From: Datnioides undecimradiatus
Lineage: Eukaryota > Chordata > Actinopteri > Lobotiformes > Datnioididae
DNA: 64,000 nucleotides
Direction of reading: 5' to 3'
NCBI GenBank assembly: GCA_008933995.1
Contig: WARS01000034.1
Span: forward strand, 5,052,207-5,116,206
Part shown: piece after piece, positions 1-10,067 of the stretch
Position numbering within the stretch: position 1 is the first letter of the stretch
Layout of the letters: each line of letters starts with the position of its first letter
The notes under the pieces: model-generated
Database searches by the model: none
Told to the model about the DNA's origin: nothing
What the model saw: only the letters and a program-made list of their open reading frames with translations
Translations under genes and position numbers: made by a program

Positions 1-332
1 GGGTACGTGGCCGGTCCAGCCCGTTAAAGGAGGTATGAGCTCTGGACAGAGAGCGCACAAACCAAAGTGATTTAGAGTGAGAGTTAAGTAGCTGTCAGTT
101 AGCTTATCTTAGCATAAAGACTCATTTTTACACTGTAGCTGACTTCGAGTACAGTTCTGGCTTCTCTTAACATTATTTCATTTTTTATCATTTGCAGATC
201 TCACGATGAGATTTGATCACCTGGGCAATAAAGTGACTGGTCATAAATCAGTGTATTTGACAAGTTCATAGTTTGCCCAGATGATGTTGCTATTCTAGCC
301 TCTGCAGCTCGTCCTCCCCATGCCATCCATAC
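1..332. other. No gene recognised
   Basis: This would be an intron or flank of the HECW2 pseudogene. I looked for the next HECT exons (the WFWAAVERF and catalytic HTCFNRL regions) on the minus strand and did not find them. No repeat was recognised. Confidence 0.6.
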
Positions 333-2785
333 TGCCCTCTGTACTCTGTTGTTCCTCCAGTCCAACGGGTCAATCTCAGCCGTGCCGCGGATCGCCAGTT
401 CCAGCTCCCCTGGCGTCAAACACAGACGCGAGCCTGGCATCCACCACCTAGAAAACAAACATACATATTAAGCTGCCACATTCTCTACAGTAATAATTTG
501 ACATATGTGTGAAAACTTCTGTAGGCCACGCCTCATAGAAGCCTCTGACCAGGCATGTGCTAACCTGTCCAAAGACTTCTTCATTGACAGTAAAGGCGAG
601 GTCCGGCCTGTCTTCAATGTCGTCGTCCTTCATCCACTGCAGTGACTGATGAAACTCCTCGTCCAGATACTCGAGGTCACTCAGGTCACAGGGACTACAA
701 GGTGGAAGATCAGAGTGTAGGTCTATATGTGCATGTGGGAAACAATGAAAATGAGTCTTAAAAAGGCGTCTGTGCACACTGCACGTACATGCGCAGCAGT
801 CCTTTATAGAAAGGTAGAGAAGGCATACAGGAGGTACTGGTGGATCAGAGCCAAACCCAGAATATGACCACTGAACTGGAACCTGAAACACACACACACA
901 TATGTTAATACACATTATAGTAACCAGGATGCTATCGATGGTATCTGAGCTCCATCTTTGTCTCTCACCATTTGTGGTGATTGTCTATGAAGGCGGACAT
1001 GGGGCTGATCTGGACGGTGTAGGTGTCGTTGGCCGAGTACTCAGACAGCTCCCTGGAAACTAAGCTGTAGTCCAACCTGCAAACCACACACACACGTACT
1101 AATACTGCACCTTCAAAATACAAGTTAAATTCCCAGACTGTAAATGCTTCTTTTGTAAAATATTTGAGTACAATTGAAAATATAATTAAATTATTAAAAG
1201 TAAAAATACAGAAAAATGTCTTATACCACCACATCACTCGATGATTAATTATTCACTACTCCACTCTACACATTACATATTACTGGTCTGATGCAAAACA
1301 TGTATTACCCAGACTGCCATGGATATATTGTGCACACCTGTTCTTCTGTCCTCAGCTGACAAAGCTTGCTGCGCTGCAGGTCTTTACGGGAGCAGCACAT
1401 GATCTGGTTGAAGGCATCTTCCAGCAGGTGGTCACGACGGATGATCAACCTGAGACACACACACACACACACACACGTGATTGGACAAACAGACATTACA
1501 GACTTGTAAACACAAAGCTGCTCTGTTCAGACACATTCCACATACTTTAGCTTCCCTGGTCCTTGACCGTAGCCTTTCGTTTCCAGCTTCCTGTAGAAGT
1601 TGCGCAGTTTGGCCTCCACGTCTCTTGTAGGGTGCCAGGGCTCTGGCGTTAGCTCTCTGAGTACCTGCTGGAGGAGGAACGTCAGTGCAGGGCTTGTTTT
1701 GTGTAGATTTACCTGCTTATCTCCGTTAGATTAAATGGCTGATGTTGATACTGCATGTTACTGTATTGACTGGCCTTAATGTCAGTTTTCAGTACAGTGT
1801 ATTAATGCGTGTGAGTCGTCTCTCAGTCTACCAGGCGAGTTTTGCAGGGAGGAGACAGGTGATCCCCGAGGTGACTGACAGTAGCTGGGTAAGGCGTGAG
1901 GAGGCACATGGGACAGAACTTCATCTTCAAACAGACTGACTTAAGCTGAAAGCAAGAGAGAAAGGAAGGAAATACATTAAGGAAACAAGGAAGTGAAGAG
2001 GGAAAGTGATACACAGCTAATAGAATAAGGAAGGGTGCTAGACAGGGAAATAAATTAGAAAAGCAAACAGGCAGGGAGGGAAACATGGAGGAAAAGAAGG
2101 AATGGAAGAAGGAAGCAGGTCTCACCTTAGCAGCATGACAAGGTCAGCGTCACCAGACAGCCTGGCCAATCCTGACCCTTCATCTGTGCGAATGAGTTGC
2201 ACCTTCTCCCTGTTGACATAGCAACATTGCATTTAGACACTGTGGCTGTGCTTCGTATGGAAAATATACATATGGACCATCTGTGCAGACTGTACCTGAG
2301 TGAATGGTTCCGGCTTAAGTCGGGCTGGTGCTCGAAAATCTCAAAGATGTTTGGTTGCTGTAGAAACGCCACAATCTTGTCGATTTACGCTGAAAGAAAG
2401 AGCAGACACATTCATGAGCATCAGATTAAATTTTTTTGAAAACATGTGTGTGTGTTCTGTTCAGGTACTGACCCACTGATACAACATCTTGGCACTGCCC
2501 CCTGTTGGCAGAGGTAAAGGTGCTGGAAGGCCACGGCAGGACGGGTGGGCCGGTGTGACGAGGGTCTTCACCCACCTACAGAGGTGGTTTTAGTAGTTTA
2601 GCAGAGCAGTTAAAGCAGCTGTACAAAAATGTCTGCTGCACACTTAAAGCCTGCATGTGTGTGTCTTACCAGTCTGTGGCTGCGTTGACGGGTCAGTTGT
2701 TGGCAGTGGGCCGGGAGGCCGCATGCTCTGGAGAGGCAGTCGAGGGTCGATGAAGGTGGTTGTGTGGCAGTTATGTTAGTTAAGC
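333..2785 (-). pseudogene. hecw2: HECW2 pseudogene, HECT-domain exon block
   Basis: Exons 2670-~2785, 2473-2575, 2296-2389, 2126-2209, 1832-1935, 1546-1664, 1338-1449, 969-1076, 789-882, 565-694 and 333-447 cover the WW-HECT linker and the HECT N-lobe. Readable anchors are [81 protein letters not shown] and [10 protein letters not shown]. Damage includes a frame change near 2691-2731, TAA at 2385-2387, a 2-nt loss near 1616-1624, coding loss near 1040-1066, a 5-nt loss near 811-816, loss of the exon after [10 protein letters not shown] with only LVRGFYE left at 532-552, an extra base in the C run 407-410, and a 2-nt loss near 341-352. Confidence 0.92.
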
Positions 2786-2811
2786 TGGCAAGCATGAGGA
2801 ACACGGGTTAA

Positions 2812-3615
2812 TTTTTTACAAAAAGCGGGTTTTATTTACCCAAAAATGCAAAGAAATATGTTTCAAGCAAATTCTAACAAATGCTGGATCCATAAGAGGT
2901 CAATATAACAGAACTGTACTGAAAAAATACAAACTCAATTAACTAAACAGACCAACAAAAGACAAACAGACCCGCCAAACTGAACAACGAAGGGCACATA
3001 TATAATGGTTGATCAGGCCATTATTCTAACAAAAAGGGGGATAAACAAACACTGCCACAAACTCAACTACAGAAAACAAAACCAGACAATCAGCCTGTCA
3101 GTAAAGAATATAACTAACTACTAACTAAACAAAATAAATCAACAAACTAACAGTCTAAAGACATAGACTGTACAAACTAAACCCCTAACCCCCCCATGAT
3201 GCAGCACCTCTTTAGTTCAGCCCAATTTGGCCACTCCCTCCACATAATGGCTGCACTTCCAGGGGCAGCCCCTTTGGACAGAACACAGAACGCCACTCAG
3301 CAGCACCAGCACCCTCTGCACTGGTAACTCAAGAAAAATAAATATAGAACAAACCGTTATACAAAGAAAAGAATTGACAGTACAAAAGTTAACTAGATGT
3401 GCGTGCTACAAATAGAACCAATTGTACTGTCAAAAAAAAGGATAAAGTGTGTGTGTTGTATGAAACAAATCCCAGGTGTTGTCATTTATTCACTGTATAA
3501 TGTGCTTAAGCTAAATAAAGGTAAAATTATTTAAATGGTGAAAAGAAACTAAAGTGTAGGTGCAGAGGGTACTGACATTGCAGTGGGTTGTGTGGCCACA
3601 GGTGTGGCCATCACA
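2812..3615 (-). repeat. Probable 3' LTR of the Gmr1-like element
   Basis: On the minus strand a polypurine tract (GAAGGGGGGGAG, about 3618-3630) is followed by TGTGATGG at 3615, a typical LTR start. AATAAA on the minus strand near 2830 could be the polyadenylation signal. The first 54 bp recur identically at 9935-9988. The inner end of this LTR cannot be fixed because the other copy keeps only those 54 bp. The segment is AT-rich and has no other coding potential. Confidence 0.6.
3562..3615. repeat. 54-bp direct repeat, copy 1
   Basis: Identical over 54 of 54 bases to 9935-9988 in the same orientation. It sits at the RNase H end of the element and is read here as the beginning of the 3' LTR. 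Confidence 0.95.
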
Positions 3616-3616
3616 C

Positions 3617-4432
3617 ACTCCCCCCCTTCAGAGTCCTTGCTGGGACAGCAGGAGAGACAATCTGCCGTGATGTTATCTTTGCCAGGGATGTGATGCACTG
3701 TGAATCGGAATGGTTGCATTGCAAGATACCACCAGGTAATTCGACCATTCGTGTCTTTCGTCCTCTCCAGCCATTGTAATGCCCTGTGGTCAGTCTCCAC
3801 AGTAAACTCTCCCCCGGAGGTAATACTTGGAGTCCAGGGCCCACTTGACCGCCAAAGCTTCTTTCTCCACTGTTGAATAGTGGACCTCCCTGGGGAACAG
3901 CTTCCGAATGATGTAGGCCACAGGATGCTGGTCCTCTTCTGGCCCCTGCAGAAGCACAGCTCCCGACACCTCTCTCAGATGCAGTAATCAATATAAAAGG
4001 TTTATCAAAATCTGGACTGTGAAGAACAGGATTCTCACTCAGGGATTTCTGGAGATCCTTGAAAGCGGCCACTGCCTCCGCTGTCCAATGGATGTGGTTG
4101 GGGCATTTTGAGCTGGTCCGGTCAGTCAGTAAAGCAGCTCTGGCTGAGAAGTTCTGTATGAACCGATGGTAAAAGCCTGCCATCCCAAGGGAAGATCTGA
4201 GCTGCTTCCTGGTTTGTGGGAGAGGACATGATTAAATTGCATGGACTTTATGAACTTGTGGCTTTATCAACCCACCTCCAATGGTGAAGCCAAGGTATTC
4301 AGTTCCTTTTCTGGCAAGGGCACACTTTGCTGGACTGATTGTCAGGCTTGCTGCCCGCAGGAGCTCCAGGACTTCCTTCAGGTGTCTTATCTGCTCCTCC
4401 CAGGTGGCGCTGTAGATGACAATATCAAGATA
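3617..4432 (-). pseudogene. Ty3/Gypsy reverse transcriptase end and RNase H (broken)
   Basis: On the minus strand the sequence resumes right after the L2 insertion at the RT catalytic box, read as YLDIVIYS where YLDDIVIYS is usual, so one Asp is missing. It continues through the RT thumb (LRSSLGMAGFYHRFI), the connection region (AAVAAFKDLQKSLSENPVLHSPDFDKPFIL) and RNase H (ETDHRALQWLERTKDTNGR, then HIPGKDNITADCLS). Frames change several times between 4183 and 3549, for instance after FILITASERGVGS, so no functional protein can be made. It is the 3' half of the pol gene whose 5' half lies at 8587-10015. Confidence 0.88.
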
Positions 4433-5140
4433 TTCAATTCCATTTTATTTATATAGCGCCAATTCACAACAAAAGTCATCTCAGGGCACTTTACAAACAG
4501 AGCGGGTCTAGAACACACTCATTACTATTAATTACACCCAACAGTTCCACCATGAGCAAGCACTTGATATCTGGTCCAGGTATCTGTAGAGAGTTACAGA
4601 GAGAGACCAGAGAGAAACAAGTACAGCACTAGGGGAGAGGACACAGAGTTAATGGTTAATCTGAGATGGTTAAAATGAGTTCGAGGAGAGAGAGGGGAGA
4701 GGAGGAGTGTGGAGACGATCATGGGACGTCCCCCAGCAGCCTCGGCCTATAGCAGCATAACTAAGGGATGGCATGAAGGGGTAGTTTAAACTATGGGTGT
4801 AGTTCACATGGTAACTAGAGCTAGCTGTAAGCTTTGTCGAACAAGAAGGTTTCAAGCTTTACTTTAAAAGTAGAGAGGTTGTCTGCCTCTCGGACCCAGA
4901 CTGGCAGCTGGTTCCACAGGAGAGGAGCCTGATAGCTAAAGGCTCAGCCTCCCATTCTACTTTTGGAGATTCTGGGAACCACAAGCAAACCTGCACTCTG
5001 GGAGCGAAGTGATCTGTAGGGGTAATAGGGACTTAGCATCTCATTGAAGTACAATGGAGCTTGGCCATTAAGGGCCTTGTAGGTAAGGAGAAGGACTTTA
5101 AAATCTATTTTGGACTTTACAGGGAGCCAATGAAGAGAAG

Positions 5141-6098
5141 CTAAAACTTGCCAATTCCCATCAGAACCCTTGCAGCAGCATTTTGGATGAGCTGGAGGCC
5201 TCGCAGTGAGCTAGTCGGACAACCCGACAACAAGGAATTACAATAGTCCAGCCTTGAGGTAACAAATGCGTGGACTAGCTTTTCAGTGTCACTTTTGGAC
5301 AGGATACTCCTAATCTTAGCCATGTTGCGCAAGTGAAAGAAGGCAGTCCTAGTGACCTGCCTAATATGGGACTGATAGGACATATCCTGGTCAAATATGA
5401 CTCCCAGGTTCCTCACGGTAGAACTGGAGGCCAGGGTAACCCCATCCAAAGTGACTGTGAGGTCAGATAACCTGTCTCTGAGGTGTTTAGGCCTAAAAAA
5501 AAAAAACCAAAACAACAAAAAAACCCATCTCAGTTTTGTCTGTATTTAGAAGCAGAAAATTATAAGTGATCCAGACCTTAATGTCTGTCAGACATGTCTG
5601 AAGTCTGACTAATTGATCTGTTTCTTCTGGCTTCATAGATAAATATAGCTGTGTATCGTCCGCGTAGCAGTGGAAATTTATGTTGTGCTTCCTAATAATA
5701 TTGCCTAGGGCTAGCATGTATAGGGAGAACAACAATGATCCAAGCACAGAACCCTGTGGAACTCCATGATTAACCTTTGTGTGCACGGACGAGTCGTTAT
5801 TGACATGGACAAACTGGAATCTGTCGGATAGATAAGATTTAAACCAGCTTAGAGCTGTTCCTTTAATGCCAATGACATGTTCTAGTCTCTGTAGTAGGAT
5901 ATTGTGATCGATGGTGTCAAATGCAGCATTGAGGTCTAGCAGGACAAGTAAAGAGACGAGGCCATTGTCAGATGCCATTAGGAGGTCGTTGCTAACCTTA
6001 ACCAATGCTGTTTCTATGCTGTGGTTTATTCTAAATCCTGACTGAAATGCTTCAAATAAACTGCTTCTCTGCAGGTGATCACATAACTGATCAGCCAC
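5141..6098 (-). pseudogene. L2 LINE reverse transcriptase fragments
   Basis: Two overlapping frames (5493-6098 and 5141-5518) together cover the palm, with the catalytic YADD box in [13 protein letters not shown], and the thumb/C-terminal part (SRLDYCNSLLSGCP, QLIQNAAARVL) of a LINE RT. The frame is broken near 5490-5518 at an A/T-rich run. The RT belongs to the CR1/L2 group by its GVPQGSVLG and YADDTQLY context. It is not functional as it stands. Confidence 0.9.
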
Positions 6099-7070
6099 GG
6101 CCTTTTCAAGGATTTTAGAAATAAAGGGGAGGTTGGATATCGGTCTATAGTGTGCTAAAACACCAGGGTCAAGAGAAGGCTTTTTGAGTAAAGGTTTGAT
6201 GACAGCAACCTTAAAAGCCTGTGGAACCTGTTAGTAATGACAGATTGATCTGGTCTAATATAGAAGTGCCAATCAGGGGCAAAACATCTTTAAGACGAGT
6301 TGGGATGGGGTCCAAAAGACAGGTTGAGGGTTTGGATCTAATGATTGTTGAGGACAGTTCAGTGAGATCGATAGGAGAGAAATGGTCTAGAGATAAATTA
6401 GGGCCTGCAGACATTTCAGGGGCTGCTGCAGTTGACACACATGGATCTCTACCAGTTGAAGAGAATGTACTGCGTAATGAATTGTCTCTCTAATATCTAT
6501 GATTTTACTAGTAAAGAAATTCATAAAGTCATTGCTGCTGAGAGCTGAGGGAATAGTTGGCTCAACAGAGCTGTGACTCTTTGTCAGCCTGGCTACAGTG
6601 CTGAACAGAAACCTGGGGTTGTTCCTATTGTCCTCTATTAATTTGGAATAATAGGCAGTTCTTGCCTTACGCAGGGCTGATTTGTATGTTATAATACTAT
6701 CTTCCCAGGAAAGGTGAAATTCTTCTATATTAGTGGATCGCCACTTCCTCTATAATTTTCATGCAGACTGTCTTAAAGTGCGTAACTGTGTCAAACCAGG
6801 GAGCTAGCTTCCTCTGCTTGATGGCTTTCTTATTCTGTTTTATAGGGGCCACATTATTCAGTGCTGTGTGCAGTGTAGCTGCAGTATTATCAATAAGATA
6901 ATTATATGTGCTGGACTAGTAGTTAGGCTGCTACCCTCTGTTGTAATGGCACGTGGCATAGAAGCCAAAAGAGACGGAATAATCTCCTTAAATTTGGAAA
7001 CAGCATTATCAGAGAGACACCGACTGAAGGTAGTTTCCCTCCCAAAAGCTGAGAAGTTCATAATTGTAAA

Positions 7071-7316
7071 CTAAAATGTTATTAAAAAATGGTTAGATAA
7101 GAGAGGGTTCTGGGGAAACACTATTAAATGTTCAGTTTCTAAGCCATATATCAAAAGATCGAGGGTGTGATTAAAGCAGTGAGTTGGTTTGTTAACATTT
7201 TGAGAACAAACAATTGAGTCTAATACTGAGTTAAATGCATTCCTAAGGCTGTCATTGGTGTCGTCTACATGAATGTTGAAGTCACCCACTATGATTACTT
7301 TATCTGAGCTTAGCAC
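7071..7316 (-). pseudogene. L2 LINE APE endonuclease fragment
   Basis: The segment VIIVGDFNIHVDD and the later NKPTHCFNHTLDLLIYG match the C-terminal half of an AP-like endonuclease of L2/CR1 LINEs (GDFN is a conserved box). The frame ends at the expected LSNHF..TF region without the rest of the domain; the remainder lies in broken frames between 7320 and 7900. Confidence 0.8.
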
Positions 7317-8159
7317 TAGTTGAGATTAGAAGTCAGGGGATTCAGATAAAAAACTCTGAATAAGCAGCAGACGATACACAACCACAAACAGGTTTCTCTG
7401 ACCTATCGTTAGGGTGGCAGAGACTCAGAGTGAGGGACTCAAATGTTTTAAACCCAGGGTTAGGTCTGGGATTGATTAATAAACCTGAGTGGTAGATTGC
7501 TGCCACTCCTCCTCCTCGGCCTGTGCTTCGAGGAATATGGTAATTAATGTGACTGGCAGGGGTCGACTCATTTAAACTAACGTATTCTTCCTCCTGCAGT
7601 CAAGTCTCAGTAAGACAAAATAAATCAATGCGATTATTGGTAATCAAATCATTTACTAACAGGGATTTAGACGAGAGAGATCTGATATTTAATAATCCAC
7701 ATTTCATTGTGGTGTGTTTAGGTCCAGATAACTTGGTGGTATTAATTCTTGTGAGGTTTTTATGAATAATACCTCATGAATTTTTTTGCCCCAGGTAGTT
7801 TGGGTGGACGAGGGACAGACAGTTTCTATAGGAAACTGGGGTTAGTGGTGGTCATGGGAGGGTGACAGCTCTAAAGAAACTGCAGAAAAGCGTGTAAGAC
7901 TGCAGCTCTGCCGCCTGGTCTCTGCTCTAGTTTGTCAGGTTTTAATATAATTTGCCATATTTCTAGAAATGAGCTGCTCCATCCAAAGTAGGATGAATAC
8001 CATCTCTCCTAATGAGACCAGGTTTTCCCTAAAATGGTTTTCAATTATCTATAAAGGCCACGGTGTTTGCTGGACACCACATTGACAGCCAGCGATGGAA
8101 TGACGACATGCGGCTAAACATGTCGTCACTGGTCAGTTTGGGCAGGGGTCCAGAGAAAA

Positions 8160-8560
8160 CTACGGAGTCCGACATTGTTTTAGCAAACTTACACACGACT
8201 CAATGTGAATTTTAGTGACCTCCAACTGCCGTAACCGGATGTCATTTCTGCCGACATGAACAACAATTTTATTGAATCTACGTTTATCCTTAGCCAGCAA
8301 TTTCAAATAGGATTCAATGCCGCCCGCTCTGGCCCCGGGGGTGCATTTAACTGTGGTCGCTGGCGTCTCCAACTTCACATTGCGCAAAATAGAGCTGCCA
8401 ATAACCAGAGTCTTTCCGTCAGCGGGTGTGTCGCTGAGTGGGGAAAATCTGTTGGAAACACGAAGCGGTTGGTGGTGAACCATGGGCCGTTGTTCTGGGC
8501 TACGTTTCCTTCGGACGGGAGCTACCCTGGGACTGCTAGCCGAGGCTATGCTGGACAGGT
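8160..8560 (-). pseudogene. L2 LINE ORF1, SGNH/GDSL esterase-like fragment
   Basis: The readable part has [10 protein letters not shown] with a catalytic-type Ser in block [16 protein letters not shown], and [16 protein letters not shown], where the usual GGND of block III has become GRND. ORF1 proteins of many L2 and CR1 LINEs carry such an esterase domain. Later ORF1 sequence continues as broken frames toward 7980 (the phase of [10 protein letters not shown] can be seen near 8095-8140). Confidence 0.75.
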
Positions 8561-8586
8561 CCGCACTGGCTAGCTAACGCTACAGG

Positions 8587-9073
8587 TCAGAGGGTCAGCT
8601 GGGTCAGAGGCACCTGCCAATAGCCCTTGCAGAGGTCAATTGTGGTCAGGTATTTTACTTTCCCTAAGCGCTCAATGAGGTCATCAATCTGTGGAGTGGG
8701 GTATGAATCAAACTTTGAGATGGAGTTCAGGTACCTGAAGTCAATACAGAAACAGATCTCTCCATCCTTCTTTGGGACCAAAACCACAGGATTACACCAT
8801 TCACTTTTTGAAGGGTGAATTATTTCCTAGGGACAACATGAGGTCCACTTCCCTCTTCAGTGACACCAGGAGGCGCTCTGGTATCCTATAACTCATACGC
8901 CTCACAGTTGTATCAGGTTTCAGTACAATATCACGCTCCACCAGATTTGTGCGACCTGGATAATCTTGGAATATTTCTGAGTTAATTAAAGTTTTCACCT
9001 GAGTCTGCTGGTCTTCAGAAAGGTGGCCCAAATTCCAGGTCATAGGATAGCGGTGCAGGTAGATACTGATCAT
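8587..9073 (-). pseudogene. Ty3/Gypsy RT N-terminal half
   Basis: On the minus strand GHLSEDQQTQVKTLI and DYPGRTNLVERDIVL lead into RT motifs: RMSYRIPERLL, VLVPKKDGEICFCIDFRYLN and TTIDLCKGYWQVPL. The first two RT boxes are clear. The sequence stops after QVPLTQ where the L2 begins (~8578), and the frame changes near 8800. It is directly downstream of the integrase C-terminus, which gives the integrase-before-RT order. Confidence 0.88.
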
Positions 9074-10015
9074 ACCTCACAGCCTGGATCAGCAACACCC
9101 TTGCTCCCTCCTCAGCCCGTGGAACCCATTCTTTAAGGAGGTTCACATGAAGCACACGACTGGAGGGCCTGTGCCCTGGGCCAGAGACCTGATAGGTGGC
9201 GGGCCTGAGCTTCTTCTGGACCTCAAAAGGCACCTGCCACTTTGCCAGCAGTTTGCTGTCACTGGTTGGCAGCATGACCAGGACTTTTTGACCTGGGTCA
9301 AAACTTCTCTGCCAGGTTGACTGGTCATACCAGGTCTTCTGGTTTTGCTGGGCGCCCACCATGTGTGCCTCAGCCAGCTGACTCATCCTCTGGAGTTTCT
9401 CTCTCATCTGTACAACATAAGAAATTATATTAACAGGCCCCTCCCTCCTGTGATCCCCCTCCCAGGTCTCCCGTATTAAGGCCAGGGGGCCCCCCTCACC
9501 TCATGACCATATAGAAGTTCAAAGGGGGAAAAGCCTGTGGAAGCTTGGGGTACCTCCTTATAGGCAAAAAGAAGGTAAGGAAGCCATTGATCCCAATCAG
9601 ATCCAGTCTCATTGACAAACTTACGGAGCATTTGTTTGAGGGTTTGGTTGAACTGCTCTGTCAATCCATCTGTCTGTGGGTGGTATGGGGTGGTGCGTGT
9701 GCCCTTTATGCCCAGAAGCTGGTAAACCTGTTTCAGAAGGTTAGACATAAAATTAGTGCCCTGGTCTGTTAAAATTTCACAAGGGAACCCCACTCTTGAA
9801 AAGAACTGAACCAGGGAAAAAGCCACTGCTTTTGCTTTAACCAATTTCAATGGGAAAACTTCAGGATATTTGGTGTCATAATCGGTAATGACTAGCATGT
9901 AGCAGTTTCCTGATTTGCTCCCGAGGGCAGAGAGGCAGAGGGTACTGACATTGCAGTGGGTTGTGTGGCCACAGGTGTGGCCATCACAGTCCACGAATAA
10001 AGACTGCACGGGCAC
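9015..10015 (-). pseudogene. Ty3/Gypsy integrase core and C-terminal domain
   Basis: The core (9476-10015) shows the DDE signature in order: VITDYDTKYPEVF, LTDQGTNFMS, and PYHPQTDGLTEQFNQTL carrying the Glu. It then has LPYLLFAYKEVPQASTGFSPFELLYG. The C-terminal region (9015-9407) has KTWYDQSTWQRSFDPGQKVLVMLP and HVNLLKEW, the GPF/Y-type domain. The frame is broken around 9408-9475. The HHCC zinc-binding N-terminus is missing. The start at 10015 is not a real start: codons upstream of 9934 come from the 54-bp LTR remnant. Confidence 0.9.
9935..9988. repeat. 54-bp direct repeat, copy 2 (remnant of 5' LTR)
   Basis: Identical to 3562-3615. It joins the integrase core directly on one side and host intron sequence on the other. 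The simplest reading is the outermost 54 bp of a 5' LTR, with the rest of that LTR, gag, protease and the integrase N-terminus deleted. Confidence 0.9.
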
Positions 10016-10067
10016 AAACAGACATCAGAGACTTTACAACACTGACTGATACAGGTGTGGCCCCCAC

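Larger units (their letters stand above)
4440..8578 (-). mobile_element. L2-clade LINE, nearly full length, degenerate
   Basis: Orientation is minus. The 5' part (8160-8560) encodes an ORF1-type SGNH/GDSL esterase-like segment ([16 protein letters not shown] and a Gly-Asn-Asp block, [11 protein letters not shown]). The APE endonuclease follows in fragments (VIIVGDFNIHVDD at 7071-7316), then RT ([58 protein letters not shown] at 5493-6098) and the RT C-terminus (ILSKSDTEKLVHAFVTSRLD at 5141-5518). The 3' untranslated part (4440-5130) has the TTTATTTATATAGCGCC-like stretch typical of fish L2 ends. Frameshifts and stops break all ORFs. It lies inside the RT of the Gypsy element, so it is the younger insertion. 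About 50 RT codons of the host element are missing at the junction. Confidence 0.9.
2812..9988 (-). mobile_element. Gmr1-like Ty3/Gypsy LTR retrotransposon (IN-RT-RH order), internally deleted and split by an L2 LINE
   Basis: Reading the minus strand, the element has integrase core (10015-9476), integrase C-terminal region (9407-9073), RT start (9073-8587), an L2 insertion (~8578-4440), RT end and RNase H (4432-3617), then a presumed 3' LTR. Integrase lies upstream of RT with no LTR between them: the ORF passes from the integrase tail (HVNLLKEWVPRAEEG) straight to the region before RT. In standard Ty3/Gypsy pol, integrase follows RNase H. The order seen here is the one described for Gmr1-like elements of fish and other deuterostomes. 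Gag, protease and the zinc-binding integrase N-terminus are absent. A 54-bp sequence at 9935-9988 is identical to 3562-3615, just downstream of a G-rich tract, and fits the first bases of an LTR starting TGTGATGG. The left border near 2812 is uncertain and no target-site duplication was found. Confidence 0.85.

Noticed and set aside
3562..9988. 54-bp repeats as a target-site duplication
   Set aside because: LTR elements duplicate 4-6 bp. The copy next to the polypurine tract fits an LTR edge much better.
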